Shown: piece after piece, positions 8,545-16,751 of the stretch
How positions within the stretch are numbered: position 1 is the first letter of the stretch
Layout of the letters: the number at the start of each line of letters is the position of its first letter
From: Candidatus Nitrosopumilus sp. SW
GTDB lineage: Archaea > Thermoproteota > Nitrososphaeria > Nitrososphaerales > Nitrosopumilaceae
Assembly: GCF_006740685.1 (NCBI RefSeq)
Contig: NZ_CP035425.1
Location: 473,687 to 537,686, forward strand
Length of the DNA: 64,000 nt
Direction of reading: 5' to 3'
Position numbers and translations under genes: made by a program
The notes under the pieces: model-generated
Database searches by the model: none
Seen by the model: the letters and a program-made list of their open reading frames with translations, nothing else
What the model was told of the DNA's origin: nothing

Positions 8545-11415
8545 ATGATGACAATAAACTGGACTGAGATTGAAAACAAATGGAGGACAATGTGGCAAGA
8601 TAACAAAGACTTTGAAACAAATCCAAACGATAAACCAAAAAAATTCATTACAGTAGCTTATCCATATCCAAACTCACCTCAACACATTGGACATGGCAGA
8701 ACATACACACTAGCTGATGTTCATGCAAGATATTACAGAATGAAAGGGTACAATGTTCTATTCCCAATGGGATTCCATTACACTGGAACTCCAGTACTGG
8801 GTATGGCAAGAAGAATTAAAGCTGGAGAAAAAGAGATTCTAGATGGATTGCGAAATATTTACCACGTTCCAGAAGATGCAATAAAATCATTTGTTGAACC
8901 AATAAAGATTGCAGACTATTTCCATGAAGAGATAAAATCAGGAATGATTGAGATGGGTTACTCTATCGATTGGCGTCGTGAATTTACGACTATAGTTCCA
9001 GGTTATCAGAAATTTATTGAGTGGCAGATTACCACACTCAAAGAAAAGGGCAGAATCATTCAAGGTAGTCATCCTGTTGGTTGGTGTCCTGTTGATCAAA
9101 ATCCAGTATCACAACACGATACAATGGGTGATGTGGAACCAAAGATTGATGACAAGAATTTCTTGATTAAATTCAAACTAGGTGATTCTGTATTTCCAAT
9201 TACAACATTACGTCCTGAAACTATCTTTGGTATAACGAATCTTTGGGTCAATCCAAATACCACATACAAAAAAGTGTCAGTTGATGGTGAAGAATGGATT
9301 GTATCTGAAGAATGTGCAAAAAAGATTTCATTCTTTGAGAAAAAAGTTGAGATTACAGGTGAAATTCCAGGATCAGAAATCATTGGCAAAACTGCTACTA
9401 ATCATGACGGACGAGAGATCCCAGTATTGCCTGCTGAGTTTGTAGAACCTGGTATGGGAACAGGATTGGTAATGTCTGTGCCTGCACACGCACCTAAAGA
9501 CTATCAAGCATTGATGGATTTGAAGGCAAAAGGCCACGAATTAGCCTCAAAATTAGAGCCCATTCCAATTATTGTAACCGAAGGGTACGGCTCCATCCCA
9601 GCCAAAGAGATTTGTGAAAAGATGGGTGTTTCTGATCAATCTGATGACAAGTTAGAAGAAGCAACCAAAGAGTTGTATCTCAAGGAGTTTACTGATGGAA
9701 AATTAAATAACAAATGTTTACAATTTGATGGTGAAAAGGTACAGTTTGGTCGAGACAAGATTCGAGATTGGTTGCAAGAAAATAACCATTTAGAAAAATT
9801 CCCAGTTTTAGAGAATGCTCCAGTAAGATGTCGTTGTGGAGCTGAATGTGTTGTCAAAGTATTGAACAATCAGTGGTTTTTGAATTATGGTGATGAAGAA
9901 TGGAAAGAATTAGCTAGAAACTGTTTAGATGAAATGAACATTCTACCAAACAACATCAAGACAGAGTTTGTGGAAGTAATTGATTGGTTACATGAGCGAG
10001 CGTGTGCAAGACAACAGGGACTTGGAACTAAACTACCATGGGATAATGACTGGATTGTTGAAAGCTTGTCTGACTCTGTAATTTACATGGCATACTATAC
10101 ATTATCTAGATTTGTAAATGATGGAACTGTACAACCAGAGAATCTCACCAAAGAATTCTTTGATTATGTTTTGTTAGATAAGGGAGATGTTTCACTAGCT
10201 GCTTCTACATCAAAAATTTCTGAGGATATTATTAATACGATGAAAAAAGAATTTACATATTTTTATCCTGTTGATTCAAGACATTCAGGTCGAGATTTGG
10301 TACAAAATCATTTGTCATTTTTTGTTTTGAATCACGTTGCAATCTTTGAGAAGAGTTTATGGCCACAAGAGATTGTTGTTAACGGTTCAGTAATGATGGA
10401 TGGTGCTAAAATGTCTAAAAGTATGGGAAACATAATTCCATTGCGAGCGGCAATCAAAGATCATGGTGCAGACCCAATCAGATTGGCAATCATTTCATCA
10501 GCTGAGTTACTCCAAGATGCTGATTTTAACATGGAATCAGTCTCAGGAATTCAAAACAAGTTAGAGTCTCTCTTGGAGGCATGTTCTAGCCTCAAAAAAG
10601 GCGAAATTGGGGATTTGGAGGCCGAAGACAGGTGGATTTTATCCAAAACTCAGAGCAAGATTGCAGAAATTACAGAAGCTGTCGAAAAAATGAGATTACG
10701 TGAAGCACTACATGATATTCTCTTTACATTTGAGACAGACTTGAGTTGGTATCAAAAAAGAATTACAGCTAAAAGTCGCGATAATATTTCAGGAATTTTA
10801 CACCAAATCAATTCAGATAGAGTTGCAATGTTGTCTCCATTTGCACCACATGTTGCTGAAGAAATGTGGGAAAGACTTGGAAACTCTGAAATGGTTTCAA
10901 AATCAGTTTGGCCTGAATATTCTGCTGACAAAGTTGATGCTGCATCAATTCAAGCTGAAGAGTTACTCAAAAGTACCATGGACGATATTGCAAATATTCT
11001 CAAAGTTACAAAAATTACTCCAAAAAAGATTGTAATCTATGTAAATTCAGATGAAACAAAATCCAAAATTTATCGCAAGATGCTCAGTATCATGGTAGGG
11101 GGGCAAAACAACATGGGAGTTGTAATGAAGGAACTCATTGCAGATCCAAATACTACGGATGCTAAAAAGATGCCAGATTTTGTTCAAAAAACAATCAAGG
11201 ATTTACACTCAGAGTCTGAGGATATCAAAAAAATGAAGCTTGAAGCTGAATCATTTGATGAAAAAGAATTCTTAAAATCAGAATTAAGCAGTATGGGACA
11301 AAAAGAATTTGGTGTGAATATTGAAGTGTATTCAGAATCAGATTCAGATATTTATGATCCTAAAGGAAAAGCAAAACATGCAAGGCCATTCAAGCCTGCA
11401 ATATTGATTGAATAG
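8545..11415 (+). CDS. leuS: Leucyl-tRNA synthetase (archaeal/eukaryotic type)
   Basis: The 956-residue class I synthetase charges tRNA-Leu. HIGHGRTYTLAD (HIGH motif, ~residue 45) and KMSKSMGN (KMSKS motif, ~residue 620) frame the Rossmann fold, and the CP1 editing insertion with TTLRPETIFG and GTGLVMSVPAHAPKD lies between. The C-terminal anticodon-binding helical domain and tail are present. I place the start at the ATGATG of 8545, 2 nt after the alaS stop, because the overlapping GGGTGAT can act as ribosome binding site; a TTG at 8536 would add three residues and overlap alaS by 8 nt. The spacing indicates co-transcription and translational coupling with alaS. Confidence 0.97.
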   Translation: MMTINWTEIENKWRTMWQDNKDFETNPNDKPKKFITVAYPYPNSPQHIGHGRTYTLADVHARYYRMKGYNVLFPMGFHYTGTPVLGMARRIKAGEKEILDGLRNIYHVPEDAIKSFVEPIKIADYFHEEIKSGMIEMGYSIDWRREFTTIVPGYQKFIEWQITTLKEKGRIIQGSHPVGWCPVDQNPVSQHDTMGDVEPKIDDKNFLIKFKLGDSVFPITTLRPETIFGITNLWVNPNTTYKKVSVDGEEWIVSEECAKKISFFEKKVEITGEIPGSEIIGKTATNHDGREIPVLPAEFVEPGMGTGLVMSVPAHAPKDYQALMDLKAKGHELASKLEPIPIIVTEGYGSIPAKEICEKMGVSDQSDDKLEEATKELYLKEFTDGKLNNKCLQFDGEKVQFGRDKIRDWLQENNHLEKFPVLENAPVRCRCGAECVVKVLNNQWFLNYGDEEWKELARNCLDEMNILPNNIKTEFVEVIDWLHERACARQQGLGTKLPWDNDWIVESLSDSVIYMAYYTLSRFVNDGTVQPENLTKEFFDYVLLDKGDVSLAASTSKISEDIINTMKKEFTYFYPVDSRHSGRDLVQNHLSFFVLNHVAIFEKSLWPQEIVVNGSVMMDGAKMSKSMGNIIPLRAAIKDHGADPIRLAIISSAELLQDADFNMESVSGIQNKLESLLEACSSLKKGEIGDLEAEDRWILSKTQSKIAEITEAVEKMRLREALHDILFTFETDLSWYQKRITAKSRDNISGILHQINSDRVAMLSPFAPHVAEEMWERLGNSEMVSKSVWPEYSADKVDAASIQAEELLKSTMDDIANILKVTKITPKKIVIYVNSDETKSKIYRKMLSIMVGGQNNMGVVMKELIADPNTTDAKKMPDFVQKTIKDLHSESEDIKKMKLEAESFDEKEFLKSELSSMGQKEFGVNIEVYSESDSDIYDPKGKAKHARPFKPAILIE

Positions 11416-11519
11416 TATACAAATCCACCTAAGAAATGGAATTAAATACAAAATTCAGGCACCAGATAGGATAAACATTACAAAATAACAGAAATGAAGA
11501 GATGTCAATTATAATGATA

Positions 11520-12341
11520 CTATGTAGTTTTGTAACTTTCAAAATCTTTGTCTTTTGATTTTAACTGTTCTGAAGTGTATTCTAAAACAAGGTTTCCTAC
11601 GGCAGCAGAGATCTTTGCAAGTTCTTTTGAAGAGATAATTAAATCTCTTTGATATAATGAAGGAGGTTTGTAAGTAATTAGAAAATGAGGAGTAACTACA
11701 GTTTTTTTGAAACCCATAGTAAGAATTTTCTTCATTTTAGATTCTTCCTCAAAATCAATAATAGCATATCTCAAAATTGTTTCAACTGGAATAGATATTA
11801 AACTAGGTTGAGAGTCGTCTCCAAAAACAACACGTTTTGTATTATCAAAGTTTTGAATAGACAAAACTCCATGTCGATTATGTGAAGTTATTGAGTCATC
11901 AGATTTTTTTAAAATGACAGAATAATTTACCACATGAAATTTTATGTGATCATAACAATCCTGACACAATAAACCATGAATGCCCCAATTTTTTTCAGGT
12001 GTTGATTTTTTGAAACCTAATCGTTCAGAACATCGGTAACATGTTTTTGATCCAGCAAGTTTGAATTTGTAAGCAGTTAGAATTTTGTTAAATTCATCAA
12101 TTTCTATTTTGGGAAATTCTTCTTTAGATTCAGATGTTTCAGATTTAAGTTGATACAATAATCGAATCAGGTACTCTTCGTCTTCAATTTTTAGGGGTTC
12201 GTTAAGACTGACCATTTTTTCAAGTTCTTCAATTCTATCAGGTTCCCCGATATTGGCTTTTTTGATTTTATTAATTATGTCCATTACATCAGAAGAGGGG
12301 TTAGTAGTCAAGTGATTTTCAAGGAATTCAAAACTATTCAA
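11520..12341 (-). CDS. Hypothetical zinc-binding protein with C-terminal beta domain
   Basis: The 273-residue soluble protein has an acidic helical N-terminus (to ~residue 95), then a treble-clef-like zinc site CYRC...CQDC (~residues 99-130, two CxxC pairs about 28 apart), then a beta-rich C-terminal part (~135-260) that reads like a PH/GRAM-type domain (VLSIQNFDNTKRVVFGDD, FLITYKPPS). I know no name for this architecture. The start is a TTG at 12341-12339; no good alternative ATG lies upstream in frame. It is divergent from the uracil-DNA glycosylase, with a 144-bp AT-rich promoter gap. The function is unknown. Confidence 0.8.
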   Translation of the reverse strand: MNSFEFLENHLTTNPSSDVMDIINKIKKANIGEPDRIEELEKMVSLNEPLKIEDEEYLIRLLYQLKSETSESKEEFPKIEIDEFNKILTAYKFKLAGSKTCYRCSERLGFKKSTPEKNWGIHGLLCQDCYDHIKFHVVNYSVILKKSDDSITSHNRHGVLSIQNFDNTKRVVFGDDSQPSLISIPVETILRYAIIDFEEESKMKKILTMGFKKTVVTPHFLITYKPPSLYQRDLIISSKELAKISAAVGNLVLEYTSEQLKSKDKDFESYKTT

Positions 12342-12485
12342 GTTTTTCTAAAAATTAGCCACAATGCTATTCATTATGAAGTAGTTTCAAAAAATGATTG
12401 TTCACTCATTAACTGTACAAATTTTTTAAAAACTGCTAGTTTTGCATAATTATAGATTGAAATTTTAGTCTAACATACAAAAAGA

Positions 12486-13151
12486 ATGAAACAAAATTCA
12501 ATTCTATCACTAAACAAAAAGATTAAGTCTTGTCAAAAATGTCCAAGACTCTCAACATACATCAGAGATGTTGCCAAAAACAAGGTTAGGCGATTCAAAG
12601 ATGAGCCATATTATGGCAAACCATTATCAGGGTTTGGAGATATCAAGGCAAAATTACTCATTGTTGGACTAGCACCAGCTGCACATGGTGGAAATAGAAC
12701 AGGTAGAATGTTTACAGGAGACTCTTCAGGAGATTGGCTTGCTAAAGTGATGTATAAAACTGGATTTGCAAATATCCCTACCAGTCAAACCAATAATGAT
12801 GGACTGACATTAAACAATGCTTACATTACAGCTGCAGTTAGATGCGCTCCGCCCCAAAACAAACCAACAAAAGAAGAAATGCAAAACTGTTTTGGATTCC
12901 TAGAGCAAGAATTCCAAATACTAGACAACGTTACAACAATTCTCTGTTTAGGAAAAATAGCATATGACGCAACCTGTAAACTATTAGATGTAAAACCAGG
13001 AAAATTTGGACACAACAAAGCATTCCAATATGATAAAACAACAATAATCACATCTTATCACCCATCAAAACAAAACACACAGACAGGGAGATTACTTTGG
13101 AAGGACTGGTTTGCAGTTTTCAAAAGAGCAAAAAAGATTGCAAACAAGTAG
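12486..13151 (+). CDS. Uracil-DNA glycosylase, family 5 (UDGb-like)
   Basis: The 221-residue iron-sulfur DNA glycosylase should remove uracil from DNA and start base-excision repair. Motif 1 GLAPAAHGGNRTGRMFTGD matches the family 5 (UDGb) signature, which lacks the catalytic Asp/Asn of other UDGs. The motif SYHPSKQNTQTGRL supplies the active-site His near the C-terminus. The 4Fe-4S ligands are probably CQKC at residues ~14-17 and the Cys residues of CAPPQNK and CLGK. The length is close to the family norm. Deaminated cytosine is a hazard for AT-rich archaea, so the role is ordinary housekeeping. Confidence 0.94.
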   Translation: MKQNSILSLNKKIKSCQKCPRLSTYIRDVAKNKVRRFKDEPYYGKPLSGFGDIKAKLLIVGLAPAAHGGNRTGRMFTGDSSGDWLAKVMYKTGFANIPTSQTNNDGLTLNNAYITAAVRCAPPQNKPTKEEMQNCFGFLEQEFQILDNVTTILCLGKIAYDATCKLLDVKPGKFGHNKAFQYDKTTIITSYHPSKQNTQTGRLLWKDWFAVFKRAKKIANK

Positions 13152-13173
13152 AATTATTGGCAAAAAATGAATT

Positions 13174-13515
13174 TCATTTCATAGTGACCAAAATCAAAAT
13201 TCTGCAGTTAATCTTGTTTTTTCGGGGCTCAAAAATCACATTTCCATTTTTAATGGAATAACTCTCTTTGAGATCCTCATCTTCAGGCAAAAATTCATAC
13301 CTAAAATCGCCTTTTTGCAGTGAATTTAGTATTGACTGTTTGATTAGATACCCTGATTCATCAAGGTCAATCTTATCTCGTCCTTTAGAAATAATCCTTG
13401 GATAATAGTCTCGCTCAAACTTTTCAAAGACATAATTTTTTAGAAATTTCTCATCTCTTCTTGCCTTTATCCACCAAGACGGCGATACATCCATAAAAAA
13501 TTCTAGATCCAACAT
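13174..13515 (-). CDS. Small hypothetical protein
   Basis: The 113-residue protein begins MLDLEFFMDVSPSWWIKARRD and continues with charged helices and a short beta-rich tail. It has no signal peptide, membrane helix or metal motif. Aromatic residues cluster near the start (SWW) and there are several Asp/Glu-Lys pairs. It faces the UDG gene across 22 bp in convergent orientation. No family is recognised; it reads as a genuine coding frame by length and codon use only. Confidence 0.65.
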   Translation of the reverse strand: MLDLEFFMDVSPSWWIKARRDEKFLKNYVFEKFERDYYPRIISKGRDKIDLDESGYLIKQSILNSLQKGDFRYEFLPEDEDLKESYSIKNGNVIFEPRKNKINCRILILVTMK

Positions 13516-13585
13516 ATTACTGTGAATATCTTTGCATTTATTGCTAGTCAGATCCTTGAAATAGGATAAGTAGATAATTACTCCA

Positions 13586-13708
13586 TTGAGTCAAGAATTC
13601 TTTTGCGGACACAAGCCAATTTTTCTTGTTAAAGAATCAAAAAAATTCAAAGGAATTACAATGAAGTTGTGCGCTGAATGTGCAGAGATTGATTGTATTG
13701 ATGATTAA
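13586..13708 (+). CDS. Tiny Cys/His-containing protein, possible zinc knuckle
   Basis: A 40-residue frame begins at TTG 13586 and ends at TAA 13706-13708. The product has Cys7 and His9 near the start and a CxxC (Cys29, Cys32) plus Cys37 toward the end, in the order CGHKP...LCAECAEIDC, which is a plausible single zinc site. It fills the otherwise geneless 13516-13826 stretch and lies in a neighbourhood full of small zinc-ribbon genes. No RBS is obvious. The call rests only on frame and Cys spacing; an alternative is non-coding DNA. Confidence 0.42.
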   Translation: MSQEFFCGHKPIFLVKESKKFKGITMKLCAECAEIDCIDD

Positions 13709-13826
13709 AGTGTAAAAAAAATTGTGTATATAATTACGTGAATCAGAAATTTAAATTGATATAACAATTCCCAAATTCATAGAAACCACAAAACCAATCA
13801 AATTAGAAAAGCGCGTTAATATTTAC

Positions 13827-14132
13827 ATGTCAGCAATACCAAATAGAAAAGTAAGAAAATCATCAAATTACAAAAATCATTTTATTGTAGCAGGAATTCT
13901 TGCAGGTATCGGACTCGCATTGCTAGCATATCTTATGTTCTATGTTGCACCAGTTGAAACCCTAGAAACTGTCAAAGTAGTTGCTGTTACTAGTCAGGGA
14001 TGTATTGGTGAAACATTAGATGGTTATGCAGTAAACATTGGAAATTGTAATGCAGAACCGGGTGATTTTATCAGTGCATTAGTTGATCAAAAACTCAAAG
14101 AAAGAGCTGCATTGATGAACCCAACAAACTAG
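13827..14132 (+). CDS. Small membrane-anchored protein
   Basis: The 101-residue protein has a basic N-terminus (about 17 residues), one strong transmembrane helix at about residues 18-41 (IVAGILAGIGLALLAYLMFY) and a ~60-residue external domain with two Cys (QGCIGETLDG and IGNCNAEPGD) that could form a disulfide. The topology should be N-in, C-out. I do not recognise the family. It converges with the zinc-ribbon gene at 14139 with a 6-bp gap. The 118 bp upstream contain several AT-rich TATA-like stretches. Confidence 0.78.
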   Translation: MSAIPNRKVRKSSNYKNHFIVAGILAGIGLALLAYLMFYVAPVETLETVKVVAVTSQGCIGETLDGYAVNIGNCNAEPGDFISALVDQKLKERAALMNPTN

Positions 14133-14138
14133 AATTTT

Positions 14139-14372
14139 TTAATTTTCTTTTATTCTTATTTCATCCATACATACAGGACAAATCTTTTCATTCTCATATT
14201 CTACTAAATTTCCTCTCAGATGTGCAGGCTTTCCGCATTTGGCACATGTTATAGAATAATACTCATCAAGCTCCAAAATACACTCTGAGCAAAGTAGTTT
14301 GTCTACACCATGCTTGTTGTATCTTTCAGTATTATCAACAGATTTTGAACATCTCTCGCATATTTCAACCAT
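14139..14372 (-). CDS. Small double zinc-ribbon protein
   Basis: The 77-residue protein consists of two adjacent zinc sites: CERCSKS...LCSEC (residues ~5-30) and CAKCGKP...ICPVC (~43-68), all with CxxC knuckles. Such modules bind nucleic acid or protein partners. The sequence has no enzyme motif. It is one of at least six tiny zinc-ribbon genes between 13.5 and 20 kb. The ATG start at 14372 is the only in-frame Met. The molecular partner is unknown. Confidence 0.8.
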   Translation of the reverse strand: MVEICERCSKSVDNTERYNKHGVDKLLCSECILELDEYYSITCAKCGKPAHLRGNLVEYENEKICPVCMDEIRIKEN

Positions 14373-14409
14373 AAAATATCATCAAAAATTTACAAGATAA
14401 AGGCATTAG

Positions 14410-14928
14410 CTAATTCTCATTATTGGTATCCTCAACAGAATACCCACCAAGTGTGATATGAGCATCTTTTTCTGTTGCAAACTTTTTGGATTGCAATGCA
14501 GATTCTGAAATTATTTCCAATCTTCCAATTATGATATAGTCTGTCATGTTTTGGTATGTTTTAGAATCTGCAGGATTTTCGGCATATACAATCTGGATGT
14601 ATGCACGAAGTGGATTCCACATAGAGGATTTTTTTTCTATCATCTGTTTGATTTTCCCATAGGTTCCTGTTTGACTCATGCCAGAGCGATAAAGTCCAAT
14701 ATTTTCACCGGAATCAGATTCTTGGTAAATGCAGATGGCATAAGTTCCATCTTCTTTTTCAATGAATGTAAGATGGATGTCTTTTGGCTTCCATGTCTTT
14801 ACTATTTCTGCAATCTTTTGAGACTCTTCTTTTTTTACAAACAATGGAACTGCAATTGGATTTCCAGCATTGCTCCGCCATGCAATTCCATAAAAGTTGC
14901 CATACCAAGAAAACTTTGCATTAGTCAT
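14410..14928 (-). CDS. Hypothetical soluble protein
   Basis: The 172-residue protein begins MTNAKFSWYGNFYGIAWRS. The pattern alternates strands and helices with two conserved-looking aromatic patches (SWYGNFYGIAW and SSMWNPLRAYIQIVY). It has no signal peptide, membrane helix or metal-binding residues. The start is supported by the TATA-like element at 14953-14959 (CTTTAAT on this strand), exactly 24 nt upstream of the ATG, consistent with a leaderless mRNA. The family is not recognised. Confidence 0.74.
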   Translation of the reverse strand: MTNAKFSWYGNFYGIAWRSNAGNPIAVPLFVKKEESQKIAEIVKTWKPKDIHLTFIEKEDGTYAICIYQESDSGENIGLYRSGMSQTGTYGKIKQMIEKKSSMWNPLRAYIQIVYAENPADSKTYQNMTDYIIIGRLEIISESALQSKKFATEKDAHITLGGYSVEDTNNEN

Positions 14929-14952
14929 TCATTAAATCTTAAGAATTTTTCA

Positions 14953-14959
14953 ATTAAAG
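14953..14959 (-). promoter_or_regulatory. TATA box of the 14410-14928 gene
   Basis: CTTTAAT on the minus strand is followed by 24 nt and then the ATG, the spacing expected if transcription starts at the start codon. The same geometry recurs at 15063, 15545 and 19885. Confidence 0.55.
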
Positions 14960-14979
14960 AGTATTGATGAGTTTAAAAT

Positions 14980-15063
14980 CTAAGGGTTAATTGTGTTCAA
15001 AACTAACAGAACACCTAGAATTATTCCTGCAACTATGATTACTCCTTTGAATAATGTCTTCAA
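14980..15063 (-). CDS. 27-residue single-helix membrane peptide
   Basis: A short frame starts at TTG (15063-15061) and ends with TAG (14982-14980). It encodes Lys-containing MKTLFKG followed by a hydrophobic helix VIIVAGIILGVLLVL and a short tail NTINP. A CTTAAG element at 15088-15093 lies exactly 24 nt upstream of the TTG, the same leaderless promoter geometry as its neighbours. This makes the short frame more credible than length alone would. It could be a small membrane protein; alternatively the promoter serves an RNA. Confidence 0.42.
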   Translation of the reverse strand: MKTLFKGVIIVAGIILGVLLVLNTINP

Positions 15064-15087
15064 TAAGTACACTCCACAGGATATCAA

Positions 15088-15093
15088 CTTAAG
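15088..15093 (-). promoter_or_regulatory. CTTAAG TATA-like box for the 27-residue frame
   Basis: The palindromic CTTAAG lies 24 nt upstream of the TTG at 15063. It matches the elements seen upstream of 15545 and 19885. Confidence 0.5.
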
Positions 15094-15122
15094 CGTATTG
15101 AATTTGCTTTTCAGTTTTGAGA

Positions 15123-15545
15123 TTATGAAGGGTCTGTTTCAACTACATGGTGTTCCAATACACCAATGCATTCGTCAAGAGATTCATTTTCAGAAATTGC
15201 CTTTGTCTCCTGGAGATTGAATTCTTGGCTTAGTTGTAAATCATATTCTTTCAAGTCATTTCTGTATGTGTTGCATGCAGAGCGAAGTAGACGCCAATAA
15301 TAATATCCCTTGTTCATCTCATCTTTCATCTGATCAGATTCCAAGATTCTTGATAGCCTCTCATAGTCTACTTTGTAATTGTCAAATTTTTCCCTAACAA
15401 TTGTAGGCAACTCAGCATACCAGTCACGCCCTTCATTTGTTTTTTCAACGTTGTTTAGTTTCTGCAGTTGATATGACACTGAATCCTTTAGAACATCCAA
15501 TGTATCATTTGTCTCAATGAGTCGCAAGAGTTCAGGGTTTATCAT
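15123..15545 (-). CDS. Hypothetical helical protein
   Basis: The 140-residue protein is predicted mostly helical and charged, with heptad-like Leu/Ile spacing (MINPELLRLIETND, then ERLSRILESDQ and LKEYDLQLSQEF). It has one Cys near the middle and one near the C-terminus, no membrane helix and no known motif. Basal promoter CTTAAG at 15570-15575 is exactly 24 nt before the ATG, supporting this start and a leaderless transcript. The function is unknown; the helical character suggests a binding or scaffold role, which is inference only. Confidence 0.72.
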   Translation of the reverse strand: MINPELLRLIETNDTLDVLKDSVSYQLQKLNNVEKTNEGRDWYAELPTIVREKFDNYKVDYERLSRILESDQMKDEMNKGYYYWRLLRSACNTYRNDLKEYDLQLSQEFNLQETKAISENESLDECIGVLEHHVVETDPS

Positions 15546-15569
15546 TAATCATATCCAAAATGTTCCAAA

Positions 15570-15575
15570 CTTAAG
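15570..15575 (-). promoter_or_regulatory. CTTAAG TATA-like box of the 15123-15545 gene
   Basis: CTTAAG is followed by 24 nt and then the ATG on the minus strand. This is one of four near-identical promoter-start spacings in this region. Confidence 0.55.
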
Positions 15576-15614
15576 AGTATTGATGATTCTCAAACTAATT
15601 CATCTATTGCATCA

Positions 15615-15818
15615 TTATTTTCCGCCACCAAAAAACTGAAAAATTTGTCTTTTTTGGTAGATTGCAACACCGATTAAAATTATCAGACCCACCAACAGAC
15701 TAACATATTCAGAAAAATATTCTGCTGAAACCTCCCAGATTCCTCGCCAGAATAATACAAGACCAATTCCTGTAAATAGTAGCAACACTGTTCTTTTGGT
15801 AAAAATCTTCGCCTTCAA
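15615..15818 (-). CDS. Small two-helix membrane protein
   Basis: The 67-residue protein has a basic start (MKAKIFTKR), a first helix TVLLLFTGIGLVLFW (~residues 10-25), a short loop RGIWEVSAEYFSEY, a second helix VSLLVGLIILIGVAIY (~residues 39-55) and a basic tail with GGGK. The loop FWRGIWE resembles a motif seen in small two-helix membrane proteins of bacteria and archaea, but no function is known to me. The start is TTG. The helices are expected to form a hairpin with both ends in the cytoplasm. Confidence 0.7.
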   Translation of the reverse strand: MKAKIFTKRTVLLLFTGIGLVLFWRGIWEVSAEYFSEYVSLLVGLIILIGVAIYQKRQIFQFFGGGK

Positions 15819-15867
15819 TTAACTACGAGTTTTTTCCGTATGGATCTTGGACTTAAGGATATTGTTT

Positions 15868-16122
15868 CTAATCATGTGTAGATTCTTGGTCAAAAGGGAC
15901 GGGTTTTTCATTTTCATCATGCCCTGTGTGCTCTGAGTGTCTTCGTTTGATAATTCTAGTAACTTCTGCAACTAGTTCCCTATCTTTTTTGACCAATGCC
16001 TCTAGTGCAGTACGGTATTCCTCATCACCCCACTTGTCTTGGGCAAACATCTGCTTTACCAAATTCACAATATCAGATTTGTTTTTCTGATGATCATGTT
16101 TTGCATTATCTAGATTATCCAA
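15868..16122 (-). CDS. Small charged helical protein
   Basis: The 84-residue protein is very rich in charged residues and His. The first 65 residues form probable helices (DIVNLVKQMFAQDKWGDEEY, then ALEALVKKDRELVAEVTRII); the last 20 are acidic, His-rich and disordered (HSEHTGHDENEKP). The His-rich tail might bind metal, but this is speculative. It has no membrane helix. The family is not recognised. It is separated from the downstream membrane gene by 49 bp and may be independently transcribed. Confidence 0.68.
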   Translation of the reverse strand: MDNLDNAKHDHQKNKSDIVNLVKQMFAQDKWGDEEYRTALEALVKKDRELVAEVTRIIKRRHSEHTGHDENEKPVPFDQESTHD

Positions 16123-16139
16123 TAAAATTACAAAATTTG

Positions 16140-16280
16140 TTAATCCTTATACTTTTTTGGTTTTCTTGTCTTTTTCTTTTTTTGTTGATCATTTTTGTAT
16201 TTTTGAATTCTCTGTTTTTCCCTGGCTTTTTTTTCTCCTTTTTTGAGTCGGTTGTCTTTTTTCTTTTTCTTTTCAGTCAT
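16140..16280 (-). CDS. 46-residue Lys-rich basic peptide
   Basis: An ATG at 16280-16278 opens a 46-residue frame ending in TAA at 16142-16140. About 20 residues are Lys, plus four Arg, giving a highly basic helix (MTEKKKKKDNRLKKGEKKAR). It could bind RNA or DNA. Its ATG overlaps the stop of the zinc-ribbon frame just upstream by 4 nt (ATGA), the signature of translational coupling, which supports both. Low complexity is a caution: A-rich DNA easily yields Lys codons. Confidence 0.5.
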   Translation of the reverse strand: MTEKKKKKDNRLKKGEKKAREKQRIQKYKNDQQKKKKTRKPKKYKD

Positions 16281-16417
16281 AATCCTTCTTCATTTACATC
16301 AGGTTCAGGATTTGCTCTCTCAAAAGACATCTCTTGTTTTTGACATGAAGGACATTTTTCCCACATGCCAAACTCGTTTCTAATTTTTCCCTTTCCATCA
16401 CATCGTAAACACACCAT
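16277..16417 (-). CDS. 46-residue zinc-ribbon protein
   Basis: The ATG at 16417-16415 opens a frame with CLRC (residues 3-6) and CPSC (residues 22-25), a CxxC pair arrangement with intervening DGKGKIRNEFGMWEK that resembles one half of the DnaJ-type zinc finger (CxxCxGxG). The C-terminal tail is acidic. It ends at TGA overlapping the ATG of the Lys-rich peptide gene by 4 nt, so the acidic zinc protein and the basic peptide are likely co-expressed. No further function can be read. Confidence 0.58.
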   Translation of the reverse strand: MVCLRCDGKGKIRNEFGMWEKCPSCQKQEMSFERANPEPDVNEEGL

Positions 16418-16499
16418 AATCTCTTAGAATAATTTTAAAACTTAAGGATTTTGAAAAATAGCAATAGAATTAGGGTAAATGCAAGATATGGCTAGTAAA

Positions 16500-16691
16500 T
16501 TACTTACTAGCCAGAACTTTTTTGAATTCTTCAACTGGAGTTATGAACTTGCATCTTTTGCAAAACAAAACCTCTTTGTCTTGCATTTTTTTTACTTTTG
16601 TTGGAATCTTTCCGCAGAAAAGAGACTCACTTTGACAGTTTGGACATTTTGCTAGTAATGAATTCATTCCGTATTCATCTGTCACATTCAT
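16500..16691 (-). CDS. Small zinc-ribbon protein
   Basis: The 63-residue protein has CPNC (residues 16-19) and CKRC (residues 44-47) separated by 24 residues, a classic zinc-ribbon arrangement, followed by a short helix VEEFKKVLASK. An additional Cys at FCGKIP lies between them. A TATA-like TTAATAA at about 16714-16720 sits 22 nt upstream of the ATG at 16691, supporting this start over the internal Met9. The role is unknown; small ribbons of this type often bind RNA polymerase or nucleic acid. Confidence 0.75.
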   Translation of the reverse strand: MNVTDEYGMNSLLAKCPNCQSESLFCGKIPTKVKKMQDKEVLFCKRCKFITPVEEFKKVLASK

Positions 16692-16751
16692 GAATTAGTT
16701 ATACAAAACTTGCTTATTAAAAAAATGAATAATTTCTACTAGTGCCAACAA

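Noticed and set aside
11416-11519. Possible regulatory RNA between leuS and the convergent gene
   Set aside because: No stem, repeat or motif is visible in this 104-bp AT-rich spacer.
14993-15220. Plus-strand frame of about 75 codons
   Set aside because: It is antisense to the promoter and start of two minus-strand genes and has composition unlike neighbours.
15996-16343. Plus-strand Phe/Leu-rich frame resembling a membrane protein
   Set aside because: Its Phe-rich stretch is the reverse of the Lys codons in the minus-strand basic peptide gene.
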